Shown here one piece after another: positions 1-11,020 of a stretch of 64,000 nt of DNA. Numbering within the stretch: position 1 is the first letter of the stretch; every line of letters begins with the position of its first letter. Origin of the DNA: Ceratothoa steindachneri. Taxonomy: Eukaryota; Arthropoda; Malacostraca; Isopoda; Cymothoidae. Location: NCBI GenBank assembly GCA_963969495.1, contig OZ018333.1:86951756-87015755 (forward strand), given 5' to 3'. The notes under the pieces were generated by a model that was not told where the DNA came from, searched no databases, and saw only the letters and a program-made list of their open reading frames with translations. The position numbers were made by a program, and so were the translations under genes.

Positions 1-1357
1 GAGGGGGGTCCTGCGAGAACTTGCCCCGAATCCTTTTGACTCGCTTCCACACCTCAGCTAAAGGGGTCTTCCCGTTAAGTAAAGACACGTATGCTCGCCA
101 AGAAGAGCGGCGGGCGTGCTTCAAAATATACCGGAACCTAGCCCTAGCCGACGAAATTCAGCGACGGTGAAATCGTTCGGGCGGCGCTTATAGCGCATGT
201 AGGCATAACGCTTCTGTTTGAGGCCCGTCTCACACTCGGCCGACCACCATGGGAGTGGTCGGCGTGCAAAACGGCCGGACGTCCTAGGAATAGTAGTCAG
301 GCCCACGGCGATGAGGTTGCCGGAAAAGAACTCACCGGCCTCATCTACCGACCTAAACTCCTCGACTGAGATAGAGAATTCAGTCATTTCCTGAAATGCA
401 GGCCACCGCGCCCGTGCCAAGCACCACCGAGGTGGTCTCTCAGGCGGCAGTTTCCCTGAAAATGATATTTGAATAGGAAAGTGATCACTACCATGGAGGT
501 CATCGACCACCCCGCAATCAAAATCAGGCTGTGCATCCGAAGAGCACAAAGATAGGTCAAGGCAAGAAAATGAAGCGGTTCTCGGACAGTGATGCGTAAA
601 CTCATCCACGTTTAGGACACCCATCTCAAGCTCTTCGATCAGATCGGCAAGGACTTGTCCCCTGGGATTTATGGAGTAATCTCCCAGAGAGGATGCCTGC
701 TGTTCAGATCTCCAAGCAAGAGATAGGGCCTCGGCAACCGTGCCACGAAGCAGCGGAAGTCTCCCGCGTCGAAGTCAGCTGACGGTGGAATGTACGCAGA
801 AATGATAGTATACCTCCTATCCAGGTGCAGCTGCACAGCCACTGCATGAAAGGAGGAATCTAAAGAGAATGGAAGAACGGAGACATCATGCCAGGTGTAA
901 ACCGCGCATCCCCCAGCCCGACCATCCCGCGGTGGTGGGTTCGCAAGACCCTTATACCCCGGGAGGGCAGGCAGCGGGCACGCGCCTAGCATAGTCTCCT
1001 GTAAAAAAATAGCTAACGGGGAACGGGACGAGACGAGCCTCCGCTGCTCCTCCCAGTTGGCCCGGAGTCCACGGCAATTCCATTGAAGGAATATGCCCTC
1101 AAGGCCTAGCTCGGAGGAGACGCGGGGGCCCTCCTCGAATTGAAGACCCTCACGGAAATGGCCGTACGCTTCCCGGGGGAAGAACCCCGGGCGCTGTTGG
1201 CTGGACAAAGCGCTGAAGGCGCTGTCGCCTTCGAGGACTTATTGGGGGAGGTGGAGCTCGCCATGTGAGTCTTTTCCTCCCTCCGCCTCGAAACCTTAGG
1301 CGGGCGTTGCGGCTTTGGAGGCGGGGGGCCCTCTTTTTGAGGAACCACCATCTCCAA
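1..1357 (-). pseudogene. ORF2 N-terminal part: APE-like endonuclease of the I/Jockey-type LINE
   Basis: This part of ORF2 would nick target DNA to prime reverse transcription. Visible endonuclease motifs, in order, are LQWNCRGLRAN, IFLQET (catalytic Glu), YIPP, LLGDLNSRH (catalytic Asp/Asn) and GSDHFPI (Asp-His pair). After them comes the basic linker that leads towards the RT, which lies outside the window. The frame is open at 669-1208 and 121-624 but is broken by single-base shifts near 665 (just after LNSRHPLW) and near 150 (after VAEF). A further shift near 1150 separates a Pro/Lys-rich N-terminus (1106-1357 frame) from the endonuclease. ORF2 starts almost directly after the ORF1 stop at 1367. 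These lesions make it a pseudogene, although the protein sequence is well preserved. Confidence 0.85.
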
Positions 1358-1366
1358 GCCACTCGC

Positions 1367-3432
1367 TCAACCTGCGGGCGTGGGCGAAGGGGCCGAAGCT
1401 CCTTTGTTGCTGTCCTCCTTTCGGGGAACAGCTTTAGGAACCCCGGAAGATGGCCTAGCGATCATCTTCAGGGGTGTTGCCTCCTGTGAGTCTAACGACT
1501 CGGTGGAGGCGCGTGGCCGTTTCGCCTTACGGGAAACGGTCACGCTGGGGTTAGAGGGGGGAGCCCTGGTTTTAGCCGGGGCAGGGTATGAACCCTTTTT
1601 TCCGCCAGCTTTACCAGGGGAGCGCCCAGGTTGGGTAGAGCCCGCAGAAGGGCTCCGAATGGGCGCGGAAACAACCGTGCTCGTTGACCTGGATGGGCCA
1701 GGAGCAGAGGGTGCCTTTCTAACTATTAAGGCATATGACGTCCCAGGCAGAGCCGGGCGCGCCAGGACCAAGTCCTTTGCCTCGCGGAATGAGAGTCGAT
1801 CCTGGGCCTGAACGGCCAGGATTTCTTTCTCAAGGAGATATGCACCACATTGCTTCGAAGAAGCAGGGTGCGGCTCTCCACAATTGACACACTTGGCCAC
1901 ACACGATTTGGACTTATCGTGTGCGACCTTGGAGCAATTTACACATACTTCGGGTAAACCCGACTTTGCACGTCTACATGAGCGATTCGTATGGCCGAAG
2001 CGGTGACAGTAATAGCACCACCGCGGCAGTGGCACGAATGCCTTCACGCGGTAGCGGTACCAACCGGCACGCACCGACTCTGGGAGCTTGTCACAGTCGA
2101 ATGTGACGAAGAGTGTAGGGGTGGGTCTCGAGGCCCCTCCCTGTTTTCTCATCACACGTTCGACCTTGACCGCCCAATGGTCGGCCAGCTCTAGGGTGAT
2201 GTCCTCAATGGAGTAGTCAACGAGTTCCCTCGCATAAACTACTCCTTTCACAAAGTTCATGGTAGAGTGCGGCGTCATACTCACCGGGGTGCCATGAAGT
2301 GTCCGAAGAGCACTTATCTTGGCCGCCTCGGCGGGATTCGCCGCATTCGCCAGAAGGCTCCCGTCCGAGAAACGGGTTACCTTCGGCTTTCTACCAATTG
2401 CACTAGCTAATCCTCTCCTCTGATGGATCATGTTGCCCTTGGACAACATGCTACCATCAGTGGAGCGAATAACGAGGAAGCGTTTGAATCCAGCGGGCTC
2501 GAAAACGCCAGGTAACCTCTGAATGAGGGGCCCCGATGTCATCGAGGCTCCGCCCTGTGCACTTTTGGTCTTTATCATCGTCAGGAGCTCCGTACCCGGG
2601 GGGGCAGAGGGGCCGGGTGTGCCGATCTTGGCTTGGTCGCTTGCCAAAGTGGCAGCAGACCCATCCGTCGCCGTAGCCCCCGCGGATGGAGAGGTGCCCC
2701 GAGTATTCTTCGTCCTTTTCTTTTTTCGAGAGGAGGGCGGCGAATGAACCCGCTTCTCACCCCCGCCGGTAGAAGCCCCCAGGCCAGATGGACCGGCCTC
2801 AGCCAGGTCCTTCTCCGAAATGGAGAAGGTCCTGGTGGTCGCAGGGGCATCATCCGGAGGAGATCCCTTCCCTCTTTGTACTGCCTGAGAATCCACAGCC
2901 ATTTGATGAGGACCTTGCATAGGGGCGGATTTGGGTTCGGTGCTTGGCGCCGAGCCAGGGTTCCCCCCCATGGAAAGCCCTACCGTCTGAGGCTGGTTTT
3001 CCTCAAGGACCCCATGTCTATCACAGGAGGGGCCTCTAGTTGGCCATCCCCTCCCAGGACATTGCAGGTCCCCTTGGCAGCGTCATAAGTCTTTAGTGGG
3101 GAGGCACAGGCCTTGACCCCGGCAAGGTTTAATATTTTTGCCAGCAGGTCTTTTGAGGGAAGCGACCGAAGAGGCCTGGCTTCCCTCTCCCCCCTAAGGG
3201 GGTTTGCCCTACCGAGCCGCTTGCACGAGGGGCGGTCGGCAATGGGCTGCCTGCTGGCTTTCTTGGCAGTCCCCTTAGAAAGCAAAGGAGGGACTGCCGC
3301 TGGAGATAGGGAGGTGCCCGAAAGCACCTCCAGAGAAGGGGGTGAGGGGGAGTCCCCTACACCCGTAGGCGTAGGAGAGGAGTAAGCCTCCTCTCCGGTT
3401 AAAGAGGTATGGAGGGTCCCCTGCGCAAGCAC
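1367..3432 (-). pseudogene. ORF1 (Gag-like nucleic-acid-binding protein) of the I/Jockey-type LINE
   Basis: Non-LTR ORF1 proteins coat the element RNA. The main frame (1367-2971, 534 residues) has a Pro/Ser/Lys-rich N-terminal third with a basic KKKRTK stretch, a central region (about residues 165-310) of the kind that often folds as an RRM in this group, and three knuckles at C319/C322/H327/C332, C343/C346/H351/C357 and C361/C364/H368/C375. The tail is basic and disordered. A 150-codon frame at 2980-3432 is very probably the true N-terminus, since reading through near 2990 in the other frame joins smoothly to the main frame. A single-base shift near a run of Gs has split it. Decayed copies of the same ORF1 lie at 15863-16190 and 18355-19850. 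Confidence 0.85.
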
Positions 3433-4011
3433 AGGGGGGAGGGACCTCCATCTTTTCTGTGCAGCTGCACGAGGGCGGCTCCGTTGTTTTAGGGGGAATT
3501 AAGGGAAGATGTGTTTTTTTTTCATCATTGGGCATGGTGACCCGCTTTGTTTTACGGGACGCAATCGCTCACTACCTCTTGTAGTAGCCTGGTGGCCTGG
3601 CAGTCCTTCGGCATGGCGGCTCCACCTTGAACACGGCGTAAAAAAGATAGATTTTGAAGAGGAGAGGAAAAGGGATGTGAGGAAGGTATAGGTGGGGATG
3701 AAGCAGGTTGTTAAAAAACCCCCATCCCGAACTGGAGCTGAGGGGTTAGGGAACAATGTCCCCTTCCCCCTCAGCCCCAATCCGGGGTGGTTGGCTTGAG
3801 AAGAAGGTCAGCATTCTACCCTGTGAAATTAGAGGCTGACCAGAGAGAGTTGTGGGAGAGGTTGTATGAAAAGCGACGAGGTAGGGGAGAAATCGGGCTA
3901 TCTGAAGGAAGAAAGAGAGGCTAAGCTGGGGCCGGACGGAGCACTGGATCCCGTCAGCACGGCGGCCAGGATGGTAAATCGCCGCGCCCTTTACGCGGCC
4001 AGTTAGCAGGA

Positions 4012-5045
4012 TTATACAACATCACAATGCACATTGAATGATAGGGAAGCAGAATCCAAGGTATGTAATGTGGAGAATGCAGTCATGAAGGATTCTGCCA
4101 TGGACACACAGTCCATGATTATGGTCCCATTCTCCTGGAGAAGGTAAGTGAGGTCCTGCAAGAACCTGCCCCAAATCTTTTTAACTCCCTTCCACACAGC
4201 TAGTGGGGTCTCTCGATTAAGAGAGGACATGTATACACACCAGAAAGAATGGCCAGCATTTTTCAAAACATCCCTGAACCTAGCCAGATGAAATTCACCG
4301 ACAGTAAAATCATTTGTGAGCCGCTCATAGCACATATATACATAACGCTTCAGTTTATGTGCTTTCTCACACTCAGCTGACCACCACAGAAGCGGTTAAC
4401 ATAAAAAATGGCTAGACATTCTTGGGAATAGTAGTCAGGGCAATATTGTTGAGGATGCTGGAGAACTCAACGGCCTTATCTACCAACTTAAACTCCTTGA
4501 CTGAGAAAGAGAGCAGTCATTTCCTGAAATGCAGACCACTGTGCCAGGCTGTTAGGTAGCAATGACCCATAAAATGTTATTTGAATGGGAAAGTGATCAC
4601 TACCATCGAGGTCATAGACTACCCCTAACCCATAATCAGGCTGTGCAACTAGAGATCAGAAAGATAAATCAAGGAAATTAGTCGGTGGTAATAAAGAATT
4701 CTGATACTTAAGAGGGAAGATTGCTTGTTGCCATAGGGGTTAGCTGAAGAAGGAAGGATGGGTCAGCAAGAAGGGGGTTAGGGAAATGGAATGACTTCAT
4801 CAGATACTGCAACTTTAGGTTCAGGAGGTAATGTACATTTGTGTGAATTTCAGAGCTCTTATTTCTTGCCTATCTGATAATATTTTAATTACTATTATTA
4901 TTTACGAAATTATTATTATAAAAAAGTACAGTTGGAGCTTGTTTATATGTATGGATGAAGTTCAAACACAATTCACTGAAGTTATTGTTGCCTTCGAGGA
5001 TTTATCAAGTTAGGTTGGGCTCGCTATGCGAGTCTTAATCGCATA
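4012..5045 (-). mobile_element. Second, decayed copy of the same I/Jockey-type LINE (ORF2 fragment)
   Basis: Positions 4012-4690 repeat, with many substitutions, the stretch at about 1-590: the end of the endonuclease (a GDHYPI-like block, degraded) and the linker, including a 107-codon open frame at 4012-4335. Positions 4984-5045 match the ORF2 N-terminal region at about 1215-1275. The rest of the endonuclease is missing, and an unrelated AT-rich stretch (about 4690-4983) takes its place. The copy abuts the 5' end of the first element almost directly, head to tail. Confidence 0.75.
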
Positions 5046-5190
5046 TGAGCTGAAATCCTTTATAAAGTGAAGAATAAAAGTTTAGGAATTATATAAAGTT
5101 ATAAACAGGAATTTGTTGTGTGCACTTGGATGTTCACTTAGAGGTAAGAAACTAACAGAATTTCCTCGGGTCGAGTGCCCACTTGTTGGT
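5046..5190. other. Unassigned spacer before Gypsy copy 1
   Basis: AT-rich, with no open frame and no clear match elsewhere in the window. It may include the 5' part of the first LTR of Gypsy copy 1, whose TG start I could not find. Confidence 0.4.
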
Positions 5191-5704
5191 TTCCCTTCCC
5201 TTTATGGTAAATAAATTGTAAACGGGGGATATCATCTCTTCTACAGAGTGGAATCTTTTATGCACTGTGAGAAGAATCCCTCATGGCGAGTGCTCTACCC
5301 AGCCCAGCTCTGAAACGGAGGGCGTTACCTACTACTACCACTACCACCCCAGCGCCAAGTGACAGTCCATGCCCCTTCTTGTTCAGGTGTTGTTTTGATT
5401 GATTTGTTGTGTGGACCTTGTTGTATAGCCTGTCATATTTTATTTTGTTTTCAGTTGGAGAAATAAAATTTGAAAACAGTATTTATTTTGGATGTGCACC
5501 GGTGTATATTTATTTTTTTTGTAAATAGTAATGAGATCTCTAATATAATCACCTCTCTCTATTGTAAATATTATTGTACATTATTTTTTGTAAAGTAAAG
5601 GACTGTATATCAAATCGTATCAATTCTTCCTTGGGGTTCTCAAGGTCGGTAAATTTTAGGATAAGGTTGGAACGCGGGGTTAGTGTTGCTTTCGTCCCGC
5701 TACA
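5191..5704 (+). repeat. 5' LTR of Gypsy copy 1 (3' portion certain)
   Basis: Positions 5191-5704 repeat at 13226-13742. The LTR ends in CCCGCTACA, directly followed by a primer site, as in copies 2 and 3. A block around 5299-5345 resembles the LTR interior of copies 2 and 3 (GCGAGTGCTCTACCCAGCCC). The true 5' start could not be placed because the 3' LTR is itself truncated at that side. Confidence 0.8.
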
Positions 5705-5706
5705 TT

Positions 5707-5724
5707 TGACGCCCGAATACGGAC
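5707..5724 (+). promoter_or_regulatory. Primer-binding site of Gypsy copy 1 (decayed)
   Basis: The site begins two bases after the LTR end. It reads TGACGCCCGAATACGGAC, two changes away from the copy 2 site TGGCGCCCGAATAGGGAC, which complements the 3' end of a tRNA-Lys. Confidence 0.75.
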
Positions 5725-5837
5725 CTTGTGATCTCGAAAGAGGAGGAATTTAATTTGAATGCAGTTCATCTGTATATTGGTAAATTAGTTTGATTGATTT
5801 TTCCCTTCTCCTATCTTTTGTTACTAACTTGGGAACA

Positions 5838-7567
5838 ATGGCTTTGGCTGAAACTTTGAGTGAAGAAGTAGTGCGATTGAGACTGGAGTTGAGGAAGAAA
5901 GAAGAGGAGTGTGAAATTTTGTGGGAAATGATTGAGGGAATGAAGAATGAGATGAAAGGGATGAATGAAAAGACTGATAGGATAAAGAAGGAAATAGGAA
6001 ATGGGAAACCGACAGGATCAGACTGACCGATGGATGCAGGACCTATATAATATGATGACAGGGGCTGGACCAGCCCCAGGACCTACAACCCTGACCCCTG
6101 GTCCTACTGAAGGGACTCCGCTGAATGGAATGGATGGCAGTGTTATTGAGTCTAAAGAAGATACTGTGAGGGGTAGGAAAGAGGGTGAATGGAAGAGAGT
6201 GGAAAATAAAAGAGGAAGGAAGCATGGTTCTAAGGTTAAAGATAGGAAGGCGAGAGGGAAGAGTGTGGATTCGCTATACATACTCAGATGAGGGAGAGAG
6301 TGACGATATGATTGGAATGAGTGAGACCGAGAGTAGCTCTTCGGACAGTGAAGTGAATGTGGGGAAAGGAATTTTGATTAGGAAAGTGCCTAGGATTGAT
6401 TAGTTTAGATTGCATGGGGGAAAGAGTATGGATGAGTTCTTCGGGGATTTTGAGCGGTACTGCAAGCTCGAGTACCGCAGAACAAGGGTCACTGGGTGAG
6501 TGTTCTGGGAGATTGTTTGGATGGGAAAGTGTTGGGAGTTCTTTCGAGTGATAACGAGTGTGGGAGAGCCAAAGTATGATGTAGTGAAGAAACGGATGAT
6601 TGGAAAGGTGAAATGAATGAAAGAGAGTGTGAAGCATAAGAGAGTGAATGAATTTGAGAAGGCGCGTATGGGTAAGAATGAAGGGGTGAATATGTATGCA
6701 CATAGGCTTAAGAGTATGGCAAGAACGAGGTATGGTGATGATGATGTAAATGAATGTAAACCACTGATGAGGAAGTTTTTGGATACGATCCCGCGAAAGG
6801 TGAGTGAATGGCTGAGTGGAAAGAGAAAGGAGAGAAAAGAAGAGAATGAGACTGACAGGTGAATGGTTGATGTGGAAGGATGTGTTGGAGCTGTTGGAAG
6901 ATGGACGATTTGATGATGAAAGCGATCTAGAAGAGGATGGATGGTACGGTGTGAATGTTGGGGGTAAGAAGCCCAGGAGCTTTCATCCACCCCAGCAGTT
7001 TGTCAGCTACAGGGATGCCCTGAAGGCTGCACCAGCTCGAGTGATGTCAAACTTCCTGGGCCGGCAGAATGGATGGGCAAATGGAGGGTGGTCAAATGGA
7101 AGGGGGCAGATGAATTTCAAGCGTGGGAACGGATATATGAGAGAGAAGCCGAGGTATGTCCCAGCAAACGAGAGACCAAATGGTGGGAGAAAGATTTTGG
7201 AATGTCGTCGGTGTGGAAGGAAAGGTCATATGTTGGCAGAATGTAGGTGGACATCTGGTGCATGTTTTGGGTGTGGTAAGAAGGGGCATATGATAAAGGA
7301 TTGCCAGGAAAGTGTGAAAGAATGCTTTGAGTGTAAAGAAAGAGGCCATTTGAAGAAAGATTGTCCAAGTTGAATGGTGGAGCAACTGGGGGAGAAAGTA
7401 TAAAGTATGTGTGTGGTAATTGTGGAAAGGCTGGTCATTATGCAAGGATGTGTCGTGACCAGAGGAATGTATGTAGCTATTGTGCGATGGAAGGACATTC
7501 AAGTGAAAAGTGTTGGATTAGACTGAGAGCGCAAGGTGTGAATGTAAAGTCTGAAGCGGGAAACTGA
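5838..7567 (+). pseudogene. gag: gag of Gypsy copy 1
   Basis: The structural polyprotein of the element. The start is taken at the ATG of MALAETL because this start is conserved in all three copies. The N-terminus is a Glu/Lys-rich coiled coil; next come a Pro-rich TTLTPGP stretch, an acidic Ser-rich stretch, a capsid-like region (around FFGDFERY) and the basic nucleocapsid. Five CCHC knuckles lie at about 7203-7530. The frame is broken near 5999 and at several later points (including 6289, 6402 and the shift near 6850). The 3' end is intact: GGGAAAC directly before the TGA stop at 7565-7567. Confidence 0.85.
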
Positions 7568-10006
7568 ATTGTAAGAGGGACCTGGTGAAGTATCCTCTGG
7601 GTGCATCAGTGTGAGTAATGTGTTGGTAAGTCTGTCTAGTGTGAAAGTGCTGTCTGGTAGGAAGTATGAGTGTCTGAGTGTTAAGGTGGAATTGAATGGA
7701 ATTGATTGTTAAGCTTTAATAGATTCTGGATGCAAAGCGAGCTTGGTGTATAAAGATGTGTATGACAAGGTGAGCAAGAAAGCCTTCCTGTCTGAGTGTA
7801 AGGGTAGTTTGGTAGGTATTGGTAGTAGAAGAGTGCCTGTGATTGGAATGATAAGGTCACTTGTTCGAATGCATGGTATGTTGATGAATGAATGTGAATT
7901 CTCTGTGATTGATAAGGTGAGTAGTGAGTATGGTGTGATTTTGGGGTATGATTTTATGAAAATGAATTGTATGGTTGTGCATCCTGTGAGTGATCAGATT
8001 GAGAGAAAGATTGGTAAAAATGGGGTGTATAAGTTGTATATAAGGAAAGATGGTAGTGTTTTGAGGAGTGTGTTTACTGGTATTGAGGTGACTGCTATGA
8101 AGAATGTAAGGCTTGTGAAGGGTAAAAGGGTGTCTGTTAGAGTGAGTTGTAGTAAGAATGTGAGTTTGAATGTGGGTGAGAACACTGTGATATTGGATGG
8201 AAAGGATGCGTGTTATAAGGTAAGGCGTGTTGCTTGTGTGTTTGATGGCTTGATGAGAATGAATGATCCGTTTGTATGTGTGCAGGCTGACCCCAGTGTG
8301 AAAGGGCAGGTGAGTGGTATCCAAGTTAGAGATGTACTGGGTCACCTCTCCACTGTCAATGAGGTAGGTATGGATGATAGTACGGATGTCAGGGTGAATG
8401 TTGCAGGTGAAAAGACGTGTGAATGGACGTATGATGATGTTAAGAGCATGGTGGAATTGGATGGATGTTTAACTGAGTATGAAAGGAAGGATGTGTATCG
8501 AATGATATTTGAACGAAAGGAAGCCCTCAGTAAGGGTGATCTGGATTTCGGGGTTGCAAAGCTCCGAGAATTCAAGATTGTCCTGAAGAAGGACTGCCCA
8601 ATCTATCAGTGGCCGAGGCATTTCCCACATCCGGTTGCTGATGAGATTGAGGAGCAGTGTTTGGAATTAGAGCAATTGGGGGTGATTAAAGAGAGCGAGA
8701 GTGCATGGAATAGTCCAATTGTGCCTGTACGTAAGCCGGATGGAAGATTGCATCTGTGTGTGGATTATAGAAAGGTGAATGAAAGGTTTCCGATGTGTGT
8801 GGTATCTGAAGGTGTGTATAGTATGCATGGGATGGAGTGGTTTACGAAGCTGGATCTAGTACGGGGCTATTACCAGATGCCAATTGCTGAGGGAGGCCGG
8901 CCAGTGACTGCCTTCTCTTCCACAAAGAGGCATTATCAGTTCCAAAACCTCAGTTTTGGGTTGGCTAATGCTCCTGGAGCATTCCCAGGGACAATGAATG
9001 TTGTGTTGAGTAAGTTTGCGAGTAAGAATGTGATTGCGTTTATAGATGATATTTTGATTATGACCGAGACTTTTGAGGAGCATATGAGATTAGTGAATGA
9101 TGTGTTGAGAACGTTGGAGAGTGTTGGTGTGAAGGTGAAAGTGGCGAAGTGTGAATGGTTTGCGGAAGTGGAATTCCTTAGGCATATGGTGAGTGAGAAT
9201 GGGTTGTGAAAGCCGCCGAAGTATGTTGAGAAGGTGCAAATTTTTCCGAAACCGGTGACTGTGAAGCAACTGAAGTCGTTTTTGGGTTTGATTGAGTTCC
9301 AGGGAAAGTTTATATGTGATTGTTCTGGTGTGAGTAAGCCTCTGACTGAGTGGATGGGCAAGAAAGGTAGTACAGTTGTCAGTTGGAATGATAAGATGAA
9401 TGAGGCATATGAGAAACTGAAAGAGGCAGCGGCTGAAGATGTTGAATTGGCGTATCCAGATTATACTGTGAATGTTAAAATGCTTGAATTGTATACAGAT
9501 GCAAGTGGGTATTGTATGGGAGGTTTTCTGATGCAAGAACAGCGTTTGAATGGAGAGAATGTAAGGCGAATAATTGGGTATGTATCCAAGACTATGAATG
9601 TGGCAGAATGAAAGTATTCGACTGTGGAGCGAGAGTTGGCTGCGATAAGGTATTGTTTGAGTGTTGCATCCATTTTTGTATGGTGTCAGATTTGGGATTA
9701 AAACTGACCACACCCTCTTGTGTATCTGCAGCGTATGAAGTGGGCTGATAGTAGGATTGCGAGGACTTTGGAAGATTTGAGTGACTTTGACTATGTGATT
9801 GAGTATGTGCCTGGTAAATGGAATGGAGTGGCTGATTTGATATTAAGGTATCCTGGTACGAATGATGAAAATGTGTGTGGAGTGAGTGATCCTGAGTATT
9901 TGCCGAAAGGGATTATGAATGGAAAGGAGAGTAAGGGTGGTGGTGATTCCTTGTTTGAGAATGTATGGAATGGTTTGCAAGATTTGAAGAGTGATGGAGT
10001 AGATGT
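7568..10006 (+). pseudogene. pol: pol part 1 of Gypsy copy 1: protease 1, reverse transcriptase, RNase H, start of OTU-like module
   Basis: Protease 1 keeps the active-site triplet Asp-Ser-Gly at 7722-7730, the only copy of three to do so, but a TAA stop lies just upstream at 7710-7712. The second protease motif ILGYDF follows. The reverse transcriptase shows VRKPDGRLHLCVDYRKVN, KLDLVRGYYQM and the catalytic FIDD box, mostly within the 488-codon frame 7743-9209. Relative to copy 2 a few residues (RTVKE) are missing after KVNE. RNase H has LELYTDASGY, then a TGA at about 9609 instead of an Arg codon, and YVPGKWNGVADL. The OTU-like module starts with GGGDSLFENV and is cut by the solo LTR at 10007. 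Several stops and shifts make it non-functional. Confidence 0.88.
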
Positions 10007-11016
10007 TGTAGTAGTTTGGTTGTCCGCCTCCCCTCCCCTATGTCTAATCTTTTTTCTTCTTTTGCAGAATGTGTGTGTGTGTGGATCGTGTGATCACCGT
10101 CTTTGCTTTGTGTGAGGGGACTCGATGGATCTCTATCGTGCTCCCCCATTCATCTCCTGTTTTCTTTTTAGGCGGATTCTTTCAGCAAATATTGTTAGTT
10201 TAATAGTTTGGAAGTCATTAGTTGTGACTGAAGAAGGAAGAACCGCCTGGACAGAGGATAGGTGAGTGAAGATTGTGTGAGAGTGGATATGGTTGAATGA
10301 GTTAGGAGTAAAGATGTTTGAGTGTGGCAGTGAATAGGTGACTGAATGTGCCTTCTCTTTTCCAGTTCCGTGGTACCGATTGTCGCCGACATCTGGCTTT
10401 CAGAGACGGCTGAAGCCAATCCTGACCCTCGCAAGTGTGCCTACCTTTTGGGGCAATTTTCTAACGTGTGGACCTTGGCCAGCACCTTCCAGTCTCCAGG
10501 GAGTGGTTGAAGCAGCATCCAACCCACTTTGACCCAGCAGTTGGTACCAACAAGCGTCCCAGCAACCCAAAATCCTCGGCTTTGCCGAGTCCTGGACCCC
10601 TCAGAATCCCGCAGAAAGTGATCCACCTCCCACTTTCTCCAATACGTCTCACTCGATTAGATAGTTAAGGGTGCACCCATCTTTCGCGATATCTTGGTTC
10701 TAATATTCGTTGCGTGGCCAAGATCTTATTGTAAGGCCTTTTGTGTAAATATACATGTGTTTGTTGGCCAAGGTATTATTGTGAGGCCAACTATATATAT
10801 TTTTTTTGTGTGTTTAGAAATTGTAAATATTTTGGTGATTGGTTGAATTTGCATTTTTATTATTTACTGGGGTTGTGGTTGATCGCCATTATTCATTGGT
10901 TTTTAATAAATTTAGAAAATACTCTCTCTCCTCAATACACTCTCCTTGAACCACCGAGCGGACCTTGTCAGGGCGGCGGGAAATTTTGGCTGGGGACTCG
11001 CGATCCCGCCGCTACA
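10007..11016 (+). repeat. Solo LTR of a different LTR-retrotransposon family
   Basis: A 1,010-bp segment interrupts the OTU-like coding region exactly where copies 2 and 3 run on. It starts TGTAGTAGTTTGG and ends CCGCCGCTACA, so the ends are the inverted pair TGTAG/CTACA. It is flanked by the 4-bp target duplication ATGT (10003-10006 and 11017-11020). An AATAAA at 10905-10910 near the right end supports plus orientation. No primer site or internal region remains, as expected after LTR-LTR recombination. The sequence does not match the Gypsy LTRs in this window. Confidence 0.9.
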
Positions 11017-11020
11017 ATGT

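Larger units (their letters stand above)
1..4005 (-). mobile_element. I/Jockey-type non-LTR retrotransposon, 5' part
   Basis: A GC-rich non-LTR element runs leftward: 5' UTR (about 3433-4005), an ORF1 with three CCHC knuckles, and the start of ORF2 with an APE-type endonuclease. The window edge cuts it before the reverse transcriptase. The 5' UTR is recognisable because related stretches sit upstream of ORF1 fragments at about 16190-16370 and 19850-20015. Its base composition is much richer in G+C than the surrounding AT-rich DNA. The clade is inferred from the ORF1 knuckles and the endonuclease; without the RT it cannot be fixed. Confidence 0.85.

Noticed and set aside
1380..1811. A 143-codon plus-strand frame and several neighbours in 1265-3088
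   Set aside because: Antisense shadows of the GC-rich LINE ORF1, where stop codons are rare by chance.
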